Shown: positions 1-7,657 of the stretch, piece after piece
Position numbering within the stretch: position 1 is the stretch's first letter
Layout of the letters: the number at the start of each line of letters is the position of its first letter
NCBI GenBank assembly: GCA_025454255.1
Contig: JALOOU010000009.1
Span: 1 to 60,039 of the forward strand
Direction of reading: 5' to 3'
Length of the DNA: 60,039 nt
DNA from: Desulfobacterales bacterium
GTDB lineage: Bacteria > Desulfobacterota > Desulfobacteria > Desulfobacterales > SpSt-501
Program-made: the position numbers and the translations under genes
Notes under the pieces: model-generated
The model's database searches: none
The model's input: the letters and a program-made list of their open reading frames with translations, nothing else
What the model was told of the DNA's origin: nothing

Positions 1-688
1 CGCTCTCCCCGCGGATGAGCACGGTGGCGTTGCTGCGGCAGACCTGGGAGACCATCTGGTAGACCTCCCGCATGCGGTTGCTGCTGCCGATGATGTTGGC
101 GATGCTGTACTTGCCCTTGAGCTCGGTCTGCAGACGGCGGTTTTCGTCCCGCAGCCGCTCGTGCTCGACCCGGATGGTTTCGAGCTTGATGACGTGGCTG
201 GCGATCATGGTGGCGATGACCGAGAGCAGACGCTTGCCGCCGTCCAGCGAATAGGATCCGTCGTGGGGCCGGTCAACGCTGAGCGCCCCGATCACCTGCG
301 AGCCCTTTTTGATGGGCACGCAGAAGAAGGAGAGGTCCTGGTCCTCCTTCTTGCGGCGGCTCGCGGTGCGGTCCAGGAAGCGCGGCTCATCGCCGATGCG
401 CGGGATGGCCACGGCCTTGCCGGTTTCGATCACCTGCCCGGTGACTCCCTCGCCGAGCTTGTAGCGCACCCGCTCGATGGCGGAGCGCGATATCCCGTGG
501 GCGACCTCGATGTTGATCTCGTTGCGCAGGGGGTCCAGCAGGGTGATGGTCCCCCGCACCATGCGCATGGAGCTGGAAAGGATATCGAGGACCTTGTATA
601 GTGAGCGCTTGAGGTCGAGGTGCTCGTTGAGGGCCGTGCTGATCTCGTAGAGAAGGGAGATCTCCTCGATCCGCTCGCTGGGTTTCAT
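1..688 (-). CDS. nifA: NifA-like sigma-54-dependent transcriptional activator (5' part, runs off window)
   Basis: The minus strand is open from an ATG at 688-686 to the window edge, giving about 229 N-terminal residues. The product begins MKPSERIEEISLLYEIS and carries a GAF domain at about residues 20-165, with the stretch DRTASRRKKEDQDLSFFCVP that is characteristic of NifA GAF domains. After a linker helix the sigma-54 AAA+ domain begins, and the last visible residues, VLIRGES, are the start of its Walker A motif. NifA binds enhancers and drives sigma-54 promoters of nitrogenase genes; the GAF domain responds to nitrogen status. The rest of the AAA+ domain and the DNA-binding HTH lie outside the window, so a related GAF-type activator cannot be excluded. 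It is divergent from dinB. Confidence 0.8.
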   Translation of the reverse strand, partial: MKPSERIEEISLLYEISTALNEHLDLKRSLYKVLDILSSSMRMVRGTITLLDPLRNEINIEVAHGISRSAIERVRYKLGEGVTGQVIETGKAVAIPRIGDEPRFLDRTASRRKKEDQDLSFFCVPIKKGSQVIGALSVDRPHDGSYSLDGGKRLLSVIATMIASHVIKLETIRVEHERLRDENRRLQTELKGKYSIANIIGSSNRMREVYQMVSQVCRSNATVLIRGES

Positions 689-736
689 GGGGCCGCCCTA
701 CAATTTTGGTCTAGATGGTTCCACTACCTACGAAAG

Positions 737-747
737 TGTAGACTACA
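737..747. promoter_or_regulatory. 11-bp palindrome in the nifA-dinB divergent region
   Basis: TGTAGACTACA is a perfect inverted repeat around one central base in the 132-bp gap between the two divergent starts. Its position suits an operator for either gene, but a palindrome this short can occur by chance and I cannot assign a regulator. Confidence 0.2.
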
Positions 748-820
748 GCGGCTCGACCCGGATTTGCAACACCCAATTTCCACGACGGCCCCGGCCCACC
801 TCCGGCGGAGCGACACGCCC

Positions 821-1999
821 ATGATCCTGCATGTCGACATGGATGCCTTCTACGCCTCGGTGGAGCAGCTCGACCACCCCTGGCTAAAGGGCGAGTGCCT
901 CATCGTCGGCGGCACATCCGGCCGCGGGGTCGTGGCCGCAGCCAGCTACGAGGCCCGCCGCTTTGGGGTTCGCTCGGCCATGCCGATGATCGAGGCGCGC
1001 CGCCGGTGCCCGCAGGGGGTGTTCGTTCGCCCGCGGATGGAACGCTACCAGGAGGTGTCGGCGGAGGTCATGGGCATCCTGGGAGGGTTTTCGCCGCGGG
1101 TCGAGCCGGTCTCGATCGACGAGGCGTTTTTGGATTTGGGCGGCACCGAACGGTTGCACGGGGCTCCGGCGGTTGCGGCCCGCACCATAAAGGAGCGGAT
1201 CCGGCAGGCGGTGGGGCTCAGCTGCTCGATCGGAGTGGCCCCCCAGCGGTTTCTGGCCAAGATCGCATCGGACCTCGAAAAACCCGACGGCCTGACCGTC
1301 ATCGGCCCGGAGCAGGTCATCGGATTCATCGACCGGCTTGCAGTTGCGAAGGTGCCCGGGGTCGGTCCCAAGACGCTGGCGAAATTGACCGGAATGGGCG
1401 TTCGGTTCCTGGGCGACGTGCGCCGGCTGCCTGCACCGCTGTTGATCCGGGCCTTCGGCAGCTTTGGCACCCGGCTGCTCGAGCTCGCACAGGGGGTCGA
1501 TCCCACGCCCGTCTCGCCGGAGACCACCGCCCAGTCGATCAGCAGCGAATGCACCCTGGAGCGGGACACGCGCGATGTCGCGCTGCTCTCCCGCTGCCTG
1601 CTCGCGCAGGCCGACGAGGTGGCCGCCGGCCTGCGCCGGGAGGCGGTCAAGGCGCGCACCGTCATCCTCAAAATCAAGCACGCGGACTTCACCCTCGCCA
1701 CCCGCCAGGTCACGGCCTCGCCCCCGGCCCAATCCTCCAAGGAGCTCTTCCGACTTGCCGTCCGGCTGCTGGAAGCGCACCGGCCGGCCCTGCCGGTCCG
1801 GCTGATCGGTTTGGGGGCCAGTGGATTCGTGCCGGCGAACGCCCCCCGCCAGTTGGAGGTATTCGCAGCGGCGAATGCGTCCCGGCAGGAGTGGGAACGG
1901 GTGGATCAAACCCTGGAGAGCATCCGGCGCAAGTTCGGCAAGGCGGTCATCGGGCGGGCGACGCTGGCGGATGACCCCAACGGGTCACCGCCGAAATGA
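821..1999 (+). CDS. dinB: DNA polymerase IV (Y-family translesion polymerase)
   Basis: The product is 392 residues from ATG 821, which opens with the family N-terminus MILHVDMDAFYASVEQ. The open frame extends upstream to 620, but that extension has no homology to the family. DinB is a low-fidelity polymerase that copies past damaged bases. The catalytic acidic residues are visible in DMDAFYASVE near the start and in SIDEAFLD near residue 105. The fingers segment and the helix-hairpin-helix-like stretch VPGVGPKTLAKL near residue 180 follow, then a little-finger domain to the C-terminus. The length is normal for the family. The 3' end overlaps the convergent downstream gene by 53 bp. Confidence 0.93.
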   Translation: MILHVDMDAFYASVEQLDHPWLKGECLIVGGTSGRGVVAAASYEARRFGVRSAMPMIEARRRCPQGVFVRPRMERYQEVSAEVMGILGGFSPRVEPVSIDEAFLDLGGTERLHGAPAVAARTIKERIRQAVGLSCSIGVAPQRFLAKIASDLEKPDGLTVIGPEQVIGFIDRLAVAKVPGVGPKTLAKLTGMGVRFLGDVRRLPAPLLIRAFGSFGTRLLELAQGVDPTPVSPETTAQSISSECTLERDTRDVALLSRCLLAQADEVAAGLRREAVKARTVILKIKHADFTLATRQVTASPPAQSSKELFRLAVRLLEAHRPALPVRLIGLGASGFVPANAPRQLEVFAAANASRQEWERVDQTLESIRRKFGKAVIGRATLADDPNGSPPK

Positions 2000-2486
2000 C
2001 CGCGCGCACCGCCTCCTCGGGCGTCACGCCGTCGGTGCGGACGGTAGCGTCGGCATAGGCCAAGTAGAGGGGCCGGCGGTGCGCGTAGAGGCCATCGATC
2101 GTCTGGCCCGGGGCGATGACGACCCCGCGGCCGTCCACGTCGTGCAGCCGGCGCTTCAGTTGCTCAACCGTGATGTCGAGGTGGACCACACATCCGCCGG
2201 CCTTGAGATGAGCCATCGCCTTTGAGCTGTAGACCACGCTGCCTCCGGGGGCAATCACATGGGAGGCGAGCGCAAGGGAGAGCAGGTGGCCCTCCTCGAT
2301 CCGGCAAAACGCCTCGGCCCCGTGCGCCGCGATGAGCGCCTGGAGGCTGCGGCCTTCGCGCTGCTGGATCAGGATGTCGGTGTCGATGAACCCCAGGCCC
2401 AGGCGCTTGGCCAGGAGCACCCCCACGGTGCTCTTGCCGGCTCCGGGCATCCCGATCAGGACGATGTTGTCGCGCGAGGCAGCCAT
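1947..2486 (-). CDS. Shikimate kinase family P-loop kinase
   Basis: The 179-residue product starts MAASRDNIVLIGMPGAGKST with a Walker A motif GMPGAGKS, then FIDTD at the position where shikimate kinases bind Mg and substrate. Shikimate kinase phosphorylates shikimate in the chorismate pathway. Two family positions differ: the usual FR..E substrate motif reads FCRIEE, and the usual GGG reads APGGS. This resembles the divergent shikimate-kinase subfamily in deltaproteobacteria rather than enterobacterial AroK, so the substrate is not certain and no symbol is given. The gene is convergent with and overlaps the end of dinB by 53 bp. Confidence 0.75.
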   Translation of the reverse strand: MAASRDNIVLIGMPGAGKSTVGVLLAKRLGLGFIDTDILIQQREGRSLQALIAAHGAEAFCRIEEGHLLSLALASHVIAPGGSVVYSSKAMAHLKAGGCVVHLDITVEQLKRRLHDVDGRGVVIAPGQTIDGLYAHRRPLYLAYADATVRTDGVTPEEAVRAVISAVTRWGHPPASPAR

Positions 2487-2520
2487 TCAGAGCACCCGGA
2501 CAGCCGGCGGAGAGGTCGCC

Positions 2521-2549
2521 AAAAAAAGCCGCGCCTCTTGGGGCGCGGC
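2521..2549 (-). terminator. Intrinsic terminator of the PEP-CTERM gene
   Basis: On the minus strand an 8-bp GC stem (2528-2535 with 2542-2549, loop of 6) is followed by seven U. It lies just downstream of the stop at 2576 and before the start of the kinase gene at 2486. Confidence 0.8.
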
Positions 2550-2575
2550 GGTTGCGGGAGGCGGCGCTGGCCTTC

Positions 2576-3658
2576 TTATGAAAGATCCTTCGACCGCCGC
2601 TTGCAAACGGCCAACCCCAGCAGCCCTCCGGCGATGAGCAGAATCGTGGCGGGTTCCGGGACCGGATGAACCGGCAGCCGGCCGTTGAACAGGATGGTGT
2701 GGGATTCGCCGCGGCCGAACAGATTGTTGGCGATGAGGTTGCCGTCGATGTGGCTCTCTTTTTCGAAAATCACATCGGCCCACGGGGCCAGGATGCTGCC
2801 GTTGATTTCGATCCGGTCGATGAAAAGATTCTCGGCATCCAGGAAATTGAACAGGATGTTGGCGTGCGGATAAAGCGCGTCTTTGCCCGAGAGATATTTC
2901 AGCATCGCCTGCTCATCGTTTCGGGCGATGTAATCGGCCGCCATGAACTCCCTGGACATGTAAAAACCGATATCCGTCAGCCGGATCCGTTTGTCGGCAT
3001 CCGCATCGCTGATGTTCAGCAGAATCGTCGATGTCTGGGGCACGTTCAGGAAAAACCCCAGATTCTGGGTGAAATAAGACGAGTCCAGGTTGAACACGTT
3101 CAGCGCCGGGTCGCTGCCGACCAGGTAGACCTGGCCGTCCCATGGCTTGACGATCATCCCGGCAGACGACAGCCCCCCCCAGAAGGCGGACATCCCCTGC
3201 AGGTAGCTCTGTTGCACCTTGAAATCGATGGGATTGCCCTGGTAGGCCCTGCCGTAGCCGACGGTCTCCGCGATGCTGGCACTTCGGCCGTAGGCGATGG
3301 TGCCGTCCTGGTATTTGCGGCCCGTCACAGGATCGCTGCCACCGGAGTTCTCTTGGCCGAAATAGCCGACGCTGCCGTTTGTGAGCGTGACGCTGCCGCC
3401 GGCCACCAGGTCGGCCAGCCCCCGGGTCTCTTCGACCTTGCTGGCCACGGAAAACCCGTTGCCAGCGTCGGGCAGGCCGTAAACGACATCGCCCCCGGCG
3501 GCCACCCGGCCCTCCACGTCGGTATCCCATTGGAAGATGTTTCCGAACATGAAGACGTTGTACTCTCCGGCGATCCCCAACGGGGAGGCGTGAATGCCGC
3601 CGCAGGGAACCAGGATGAGCAGGATGAATAAGACGATTATCGGTTTGGCTTTCAGCAT
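2576..3658 (-). CDS. Secreted choice-of-anchor A family protein with PEP-CTERM sorting signal
   Basis: The 360-residue product has an N-terminal signal peptide (MLKAKPIIVLFILLILVPCGG). The body matches the choice-of-anchor A pattern, with GIAGEYNVFMFGN near residue 30 and AAGGDVVYG near residue 54. The C-terminus is a classic PEP-CTERM tripartite signal: VPEPATILLIAGGLLGLA then a basic tail KRR. Such proteins are exported by Sec and processed by an exosortase, usually in exopolysaccharide-producing bacteria, and reach the cell surface or matrix. No exosortase is in the window. The gene is monocistronic, with a near-consensus promoter at 3774-3802 and a terminator just after the stop. Confidence 0.88.
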   Translation of the reverse strand: MLKAKPIIVLFILLILVPCGGIHASPLGIAGEYNVFMFGNIFQWDTDVEGRVAAGGDVVYGLPDAGNGFSVASKVEETRGLADLVAGGSVTLTNGSVGYFGQENSGGSDPVTGRKYQDGTIAYGRSASIAETVGYGRAYQGNPIDFKVQQSYLQGMSAFWGGLSSAGMIVKPWDGQVYLVGSDPALNVFNLDSSYFTQNLGFFLNVPQTSTILLNISDADADKRIRLTDIGFYMSREFMAADYIARNDEQAMLKYLSGKDALYPHANILFNFLDAENLFIDRIEINGSILAPWADVIFEKESHIDGNLIANNLFGRGESHTILFNGRLPVHPVPEPATILLIAGGLLGLAVCKRRSKDLS

Positions 3659-3773
3659 ATCAGGCTCCGCGAGCTAAAGGTTGAACCGGATTTCGTTGCC
3701 GCTTCACTTTCTATATTTTGCAACTTTCATACCTCTACCTGACAGTGTGCGCAAGATCAAGCTCATTGTGCTG
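3659..3773. other. 5' leader of the PEP-CTERM gene and AT-rich spacer
   Basis: The gap from 3659 to 3968 holds no credible gene. It contains the minus-strand promoter at 3774-3802, a leader of about 110 nt up to the start codon at 3658, and a candidate tRNA promoter at 3928-3957. The stretch is markedly more AT-rich than its neighbours. Confidence 0.5.
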
Positions 3774-3802
3774 ATTATACTTAAAATCCGAATTTTTGTC
3801 AA
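3774..3802 (-). promoter_or_regulatory. Near-consensus sigma-70 promoter for the PEP-CTERM gene
   Basis: On the minus strand a perfect TTGACA (3802-3797) is separated by 17 nt from a perfect TATAAT (3779-3774). Transcription would start near 3767, leaving a leader of about 110 nt. Confidence 0.8.
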
Positions 3803-3927
3803 AACAACGACGCTGGGCGAGGTTTCGCGACGATTCAGAAACTTTTTTCACACGGGTGGGGCGTCGAATAGCCAATGCCCCTTTCGTCGCCGGTTATGAG
3901 CCGGCCCTGCGCGCCGGTCAAAAATTG

Positions 3928-3957
3928 TTGACCGGTTATCGGTTCAAATGGTAGAAA
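3928..3957 (+). promoter_or_regulatory. Candidate promoter of tRNA-Ser(UGA)
   Basis: TTGACC at 3928-3933 is followed after 18 nt by TAGAAA at 3952-3957, placing a start a few bases before the mature tRNA 5' end at 3969. The -10 match is partial. Confidence 0.4.
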
Positions 3958-3968
3958 CAGAACTCTTT

Positions 3969-4056
3969 GGAGGGATGGCTGAGTGGTCGAAAGCGGCGGT
4001 CTTGAAAACCGTTTCCCGGCAACGGGACGTGGGTTCGAATCCTACTCCCTCCGCCA
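3969..4056 (+). tRNA. tRNA-Ser (anticodon UGA)
   Basis: The gene has a 7-bp acceptor stem, GGAGGGA (3969-3975) with TCCCTCC (4046-4052). The anticodon loop CTTGAAA puts TGA at 4003-4005, and a long variable arm typical of class II serine tRNAs follows. The T-loop is GTTCGAAT, and a CCA is encoded at 4054-4056. It reads UCA and related serine codons. Confidence 0.96.
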
Positions 4057-4159
4057 CTAAACCGCATTCTGACGTTATCCTGGCCCCGGCCGCAGTCAGG
4101 ACAAGATAGGAGCGGTTGAAAAGACCGCAGCGATGTCTCCAGAATTTTGGTGCTTTTTC

Positions 4160-4249
4160 GGAGAGATGGCCGAGTAGGTCGAAGGCGCTCGCCTGCTAAG
4201 CGAGTATACTCCGAAAGGGGTATCCCGGGTTCGAATCCCGGTCTCTCCG
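4160..4249 (+). tRNA. tRNA-Ser (anticodon GCU)
   Basis: The acceptor stem is GGAGAGA (4160-4166) with TCTCTCC (4242-4248). The anticodon stem is CTCGC/GCGAG around a loop holding GCT, followed by an extended variable arm and the T-loop GGTTCGAATCC. Unlike the upstream tRNA-Ser, the 3' CCA is not encoded (the sequence continues GCTTT), so CCA must be added after transcription. It reads AGC and AGU codons. Confidence 0.96.
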
Positions 4250-4311
4250 CTTTGGTTTTGCACAAACCTCTGCCTCAGCCTTAAGCTTGGACCTTCGCTG
4301 TCGACTCGTGC

Positions 4312-4340
4312 TTGACACCCGCGCCTTAAGCCCTTACACT
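4312..4340 (+). promoter_or_regulatory. Sigma-70-like promoter of the envelope-machine operon
   Basis: A perfect TTGACA at 4312-4317 and TACACT at 4335-4340 are 17 nt apart. They lie 50 bp before the first gene of the run of tightly spaced plus-strand genes that ends at 14586. Confidence 0.6.
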
Positions 4341-4390
4341 CAGGGCGCTAATTAATATCAATTCAGTTAGTTAGACTCGACGCCGCACAG

Positions 4391-5278
4391 GTGCCAGGCC
4401 TCTTTTTGAAAGCCGCCCCCCTCATAGCCGCAGCGGGCCTCCTCCTTTCACTCGCTGTTTCGGCACACGGCGATGCGACCTCTGCGGCCGAGCTTGAAAA
4501 GGCGCGCGCGGAGCTCAGGCTGAGCGAACAGACCCGTGACCGCGTCTCCGCGGAGCTGGCTGCGCTAAAGGCCTCCGGCAAGGCCTCGGCCGAGGTGGTG
4601 GCGGCCTATGAAGCCTACCTGGCGCGGGTTGAGGATATGGTCGTCGAACACAACAACCTGGTAAGCCGAATGGAAGCGGCGTACCATGCCCATCTGTCCC
4701 GGTCCCAAACCGCGGCGCCCGACGCCTCTGCCGCAACCGGTGCGGCACCGCCATCCCCGGGCTCGCAGGAGGAGCCCGCGGATCGGCTCAAAGCGCTGGA
4801 CCGTCAATTCAACGAGTCTCTGGCCGCCTTCGACGAAATGCTCCTCAAGGAGCTCAAGCTCATCAAAGCCGCCGCGAGCAAACGGATGCAGGGCCTGGCC
4901 GAAGCGGCGGCCGAAGCCGGTCGGCAGGCGGGTGAAAAAGCCGCGGGCACGACCTCCGCCGGCGCGGGCGCGCCGGCAGAGGCTCAAGGCGGCGGGGCCG
5001 CGGCAAGCGAAGCAGAAAAGGGCGGAACCGGCACGGAGCAGGCCAAGGACCCGCAGGGCCGCGGCAAACCGGGCGATGCCGCCGGCCCCGGCCAGGCGGC
5101 GGGCGGCTGGGGGTCGGGCGGCACGGGGGCCCCTCCCAGCGGCTACCCACCGAGCGCAGATGATGATATCGTTGCGCGTCAGCTGCGCGAGGCGGCCGAA
5201 AAAGAGACCGACCCCGAACTCAAGGCCAAGCTGTGGAAAGAGTATGAAGCTTATAAAAAGAGCCAGGCCAGGCCCTGA
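4391..5278 (+). CDS. Secreted Ala-rich coiled-coil protein of unknown function
   Basis: First gene of the cluster, 295 residues from a GTG start with a weak ribosome binding site; a TTG at 4406 is an alternative. A hydrophobic segment, LIAAAGLLLSLAVSAHG, at about residues 11-27 looks like a Sec signal peptide with cleavage near AHG. Residues 30-75 and 135-180 are heptad-like coiled coil, rich in A, E, K and L. A low-complexity Gly/Ala/Pro linker (about 185-255) precedes a charged C-terminal helix ending EYEAYKKSQARP. I recognise no family. The likely location is the periplasm. The gene overlaps the next by 35 bp, which suggests coupled translation. Confidence 0.7.
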   Translation: MPGLFLKAAPLIAAAGLLLSLAVSAHGDATSAAELEKARAELRLSEQTRDRVSAELAALKASGKASAEVVAAYEAYLARVEDMVVEHNNLVSRMEAAYHAHLSRSQTAAPDASAATGAAPPSPGSQEEPADRLKALDRQFNESLAAFDEMLLKELKLIKAAASKRMQGLAEAAAEAGRQAGEKAAGTTSAGAGAPAEAQGGGAAASEAEKGGTGTEQAKDPQGRGKPGDAAGPGQAAGGWGSGGTGAPPSGYPPSADDDIVARQLREAAEKETDPELKAKLWKEYEAYKKSQARP

Positions 5279-6446
5279 ACCGATCCGTTTGGCCGCGGCG
5301 GCGATCATGCTCATCGGCGCCCTGTCGATTTTGGCCTGCGCCACGACGAAAGTCGGCCCTACCGCCATCTTCCAGGCCCCACGGGAAACCCCCGAGGAGC
5401 AGCTACTGGATGTCGGCGTGGTCGTTTTCGCCTCTGCGCCGCTGACCGCGGAAAAGGCCCGCCAGGAGGGCACCCACCCCGAGATCCGCAAGGCCGAGCA
5501 GAACTTTATTCCCTATCACCTCAAGACCACCTTGCAACTCAGCAGCCACTGGGGGGCCGTTCGGGTGCTGCCCGCCGCAGCCGACAGCGTGGACCTCCTG
5601 GTCACGGGAACGATCGTGGAATCCAACGGCGAAACCCTCGCGGTCCGGATCGAGGCCCGCGACGCTTCCGGAGCGCTTTGGCTGGACAGGACCTATGAAG
5701 CCGACGCCACGCCCGCCTCCTACGCCGCGCTTCAAGTGGGGGAGAAAGACGCCTTCCAGGACCTCTACAACCGCATCGCCAACGACCTGGCCGAAGAGCG
5801 CATGAAACGCTCCCCTCAGGAGGCGCAGGCGCTGCGCGCCGTATCGCAGCTGAGGTTTGCCACCCGTTACGCACCCGAGGCCTACGAGGGCTACCTGCGC
5901 AAAAGCTCCGGCGACACCCTCGCCGTCAACCGGCTGCCGGCCGAGGGAGACCCCATGCTGGCGCGGCTGCTCAAGATCCGCGAACGGGAGCATCTTTTCG
6001 TGGACGCGCTCAACCAGCAGTACGAAAGCTTCTATGCCCGGATGTGGCCCTCCTACGAAAGCTGGCGCAAGAGCAACCTGGACGAGCAGCAGGCGCGGCA
6101 GAAGATCGAGCGCGATGCGCTGATCCGCCAGGTGGGCGGGGCGCTGCTGCTGGCCGGCGCCATCGCCATGGGTGCCAGCCGGCGGGAGATCGGGCCGCTT
6201 GAGATCGGCATGGCCATCATCGGCGGGCAGGTGATCGTCAACGGGTTGAACATCTCCAAGCAGGCGCAGATGCACTCGGAATCCATCCGGGAACTGAGCG
6301 AAACGTTCGGCAGCGAGATGAAACCGATCCGGGTGGAGTTCGAGGGGCAGACCTATGAGCTGACCGGTCCGGCCGAGGAGCAGTTCAAGCGCTGGCGCGA
6401 GCTGCTGCGCGAAATCTACCGCACGGAGACAGGATTCAGCGGATGA
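5244..6446 (+). CDS. Putative lipoprotein of unknown function
   Basis: The product is 400 residues from ATG 5244, with an alternative in-frame ATG at 5307 that directly precedes the signal peptide. The segment MLIGALSILACATTK has a lipobox (ILAC), so the mature protein should be lipidated at that Cys and sit in the periplasm. The middle (about residues 55-180) alternates beta-type segments such as DLLVTGTIVESNG and AVRIEARDASG, reminiscent of lipoproteins that assemble in the envelope, but I cannot name a family. A second hydrophobic stretch, ALLLAGAIAMGA, near residue 300 could insert in a membrane. It overlaps both the upstream gene and, by 4 bp (ATGA), the downstream gene. Confidence 0.7.
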   Translation: MKLIKRARPGPEPIRLAAAAIMLIGALSILACATTKVGPTAIFQAPRETPEEQLLDVGVVVFASAPLTAEKARQEGTHPEIRKAEQNFIPYHLKTTLQLSSHWGAVRVLPAAADSVDLLVTGTIVESNGETLAVRIEARDASGALWLDRTYEADATPASYAALQVGEKDAFQDLYNRIANDLAEERMKRSPQEAQALRAVSQLRFATRYAPEAYEGYLRKSSGDTLAVNRLPAEGDPMLARLLKIREREHLFVDALNQQYESFYARMWPSYESWRKSNLDEQQARQKIERDALIRQVGGALLLAGAIAMGASRREIGPLEIGMAIIGGQVIVNGLNISKQAQMHSESIRELSETFGSEMKPIRVEFEGQTYELTGPAEEQFKRWRELLREIYRTETGFSG

Positions 6447-7621
6447 GCCTCAGGGAGCCCTCCGCTGCCCGGGGGGAAGAGATCATTGCACCCATCCGCC
6501 TCCGGCCCTCGCCGCCGGCGGGCAGCCGAACGGCCGCCGGCCGGCGGAACCGCCGATGGAAAATCGCCGCAGCGCTGCTGCTGGCTGGCCTGGCGGCGGG
6601 CGGCCTCTGGTGGAGCGGGCATCTCTCCCGCCATCCCGTACCGGCGCCTCTCGCCGCGGATCCGGCCGAGGCGGAACCGCGGCCGGCGGCGGCTTCGCCG
6701 GGCGCCCCGGCCGCAACCCAGCCCCTGCAGCCCTCTGCGCCGCCGCTGCCCACAGAAGCGGTCTCCTCCCCCCCGCCCGCGCCCCAGGCGGCCGCAGCCG
6801 CCGATGCGGCAAGCCCGAGCCCTGCCGCCGCCCGGTCCGATCATCCGGAAGCCCTGCGCTCGCCCCCCCCGTCCCAGCCGGCCCGCGAGGGGTTGCCGCG
6901 CGCCAATCCCCGCCCGGCCGATGAGGAGTTCCGCCGCCGGATGGCGGAGGGCTTTGCGGCATTGAACGCAGGGGACCCCGCCACTGCCCAGGCCCACTTT
7001 CTAAAGGCCAGGTCCCTGCGGCCGGAGGCCCCGGACACTGCCGAGGCCTTGGCGCAGACCCGGAACCGCCTGGACGCCGCCCGGATCGAGGCCGCGCGCC
7101 AGCGGGCGCTGGCCGCCGAGCAGCGCGAGGATTGGGCCGGCGCCTTGGCGGCCTACGAGGAGTGCCTGGGTGTGGATCCGGCGCTTCAGTTCGCCCGGCA
7201 GGGCAGGGAGCGCACCGCGGCGCTCGTGAACCTGGAGCAGCGCGTCGCCTTCTTCGTGAACCAGTCCGGGCTGCTCGAATCCGACGCCCAGCTGGCGAAG
7301 GCCGAGCGCCTGCTTCAAGAGGTGCAGGCCGCAGCGCCGGTCGGCGCGCGCATCGGCCATGCGGCGGACAAACTGGGCGACCTGGTCCGGATCGCCAAGA
7401 CCCCGGTGCCGGTGGTCATCTCCTCCGATGCGCTGACGGAGGTCTCCGTGTATCGCGTCGGCCGGCTCGGCCGCTTCAGTGCGCGCGAGCTGAGCCTGCG
7501 CCCGGGGACGTACACCGTGGTCGCATCGCGCGACGGCTACCGCGACGAACGCCTGGAGCTCGTGGTCGCGCCGGGGCCCGAGCCGATCCGCGTGACCGTC
7601 GTCTGCAAGGAAAAGGTTTGA
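6443..7621 (+). CDS. Single-pass membrane protein with TPR-like and PEGA-like regions
   Basis: The 392-residue product has a short cytoplasmic Arg-rich N-terminus and one membrane segment (IAAALLLAGLAAGGLWW, about residues 36-53). A long Pro/Ala-rich linker (60-150) follows. Next come helix pairs with a TPR-like pattern (about 155-245, for example EGFAALNAGDPATAQAHFLK). The C-terminal 75 residues are beta-rich and end in the PEGA-like phrase LRPGTYTVVASRDGYRDE. TPRs bind partner proteins and PEGA domains are extracytoplasmic in surface-associated proteins. Its start overlaps the upstream stop by 4 bp. The C-terminal signature resembles the repeats of the next protein, so the two may work together in the periplasm. 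Confidence 0.72.
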   Translation: MSLREPSAARGEEIIAPIRLRPSPPAGSRTAAGRRNRRWKIAAALLLAGLAAGGLWWSGHLSRHPVPAPLAADPAEAEPRPAAASPGAPAATQPLQPSAPPLPTEAVSSPPPAPQAAAAADAASPSPAAARSDHPEALRSPPPSQPAREGLPRANPRPADEEFRRRMAEGFAALNAGDPATAQAHFLKARSLRPEAPDTAEALAQTRNRLDAARIEAARQRALAAEQREDWAGALAAYEECLGVDPALQFARQGRERTAALVNLEQRVAFFVNQSGLLESDAQLAKAERLLQEVQAAAPVGARIGHAADKLGDLVRIAKTPVPVVISSDALTEVSVYRVGRLGRFSARELSLRPGTYTVVASRDGYRDERLELVVAPGPEPIRVTVVCKEKV

Positions 7622-7657
7622 CCCCCGCCCGCCGCGGCGGTTAGGACAGGCCGGTCC

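Noticed and set aside
884..1909. 341-residue minus-strand frame opposite dinB
   Set aside because: It is a GC-rich antisense shadow of a clear polymerase gene with no domain and no ribosome binding site.
3936..4265. 109-residue minus-strand frame with a FEPG-type sequence across the two tRNA-Ser genes
   Set aside because: It is the antisense shadow of two tRNA genes, a well-known false gene.
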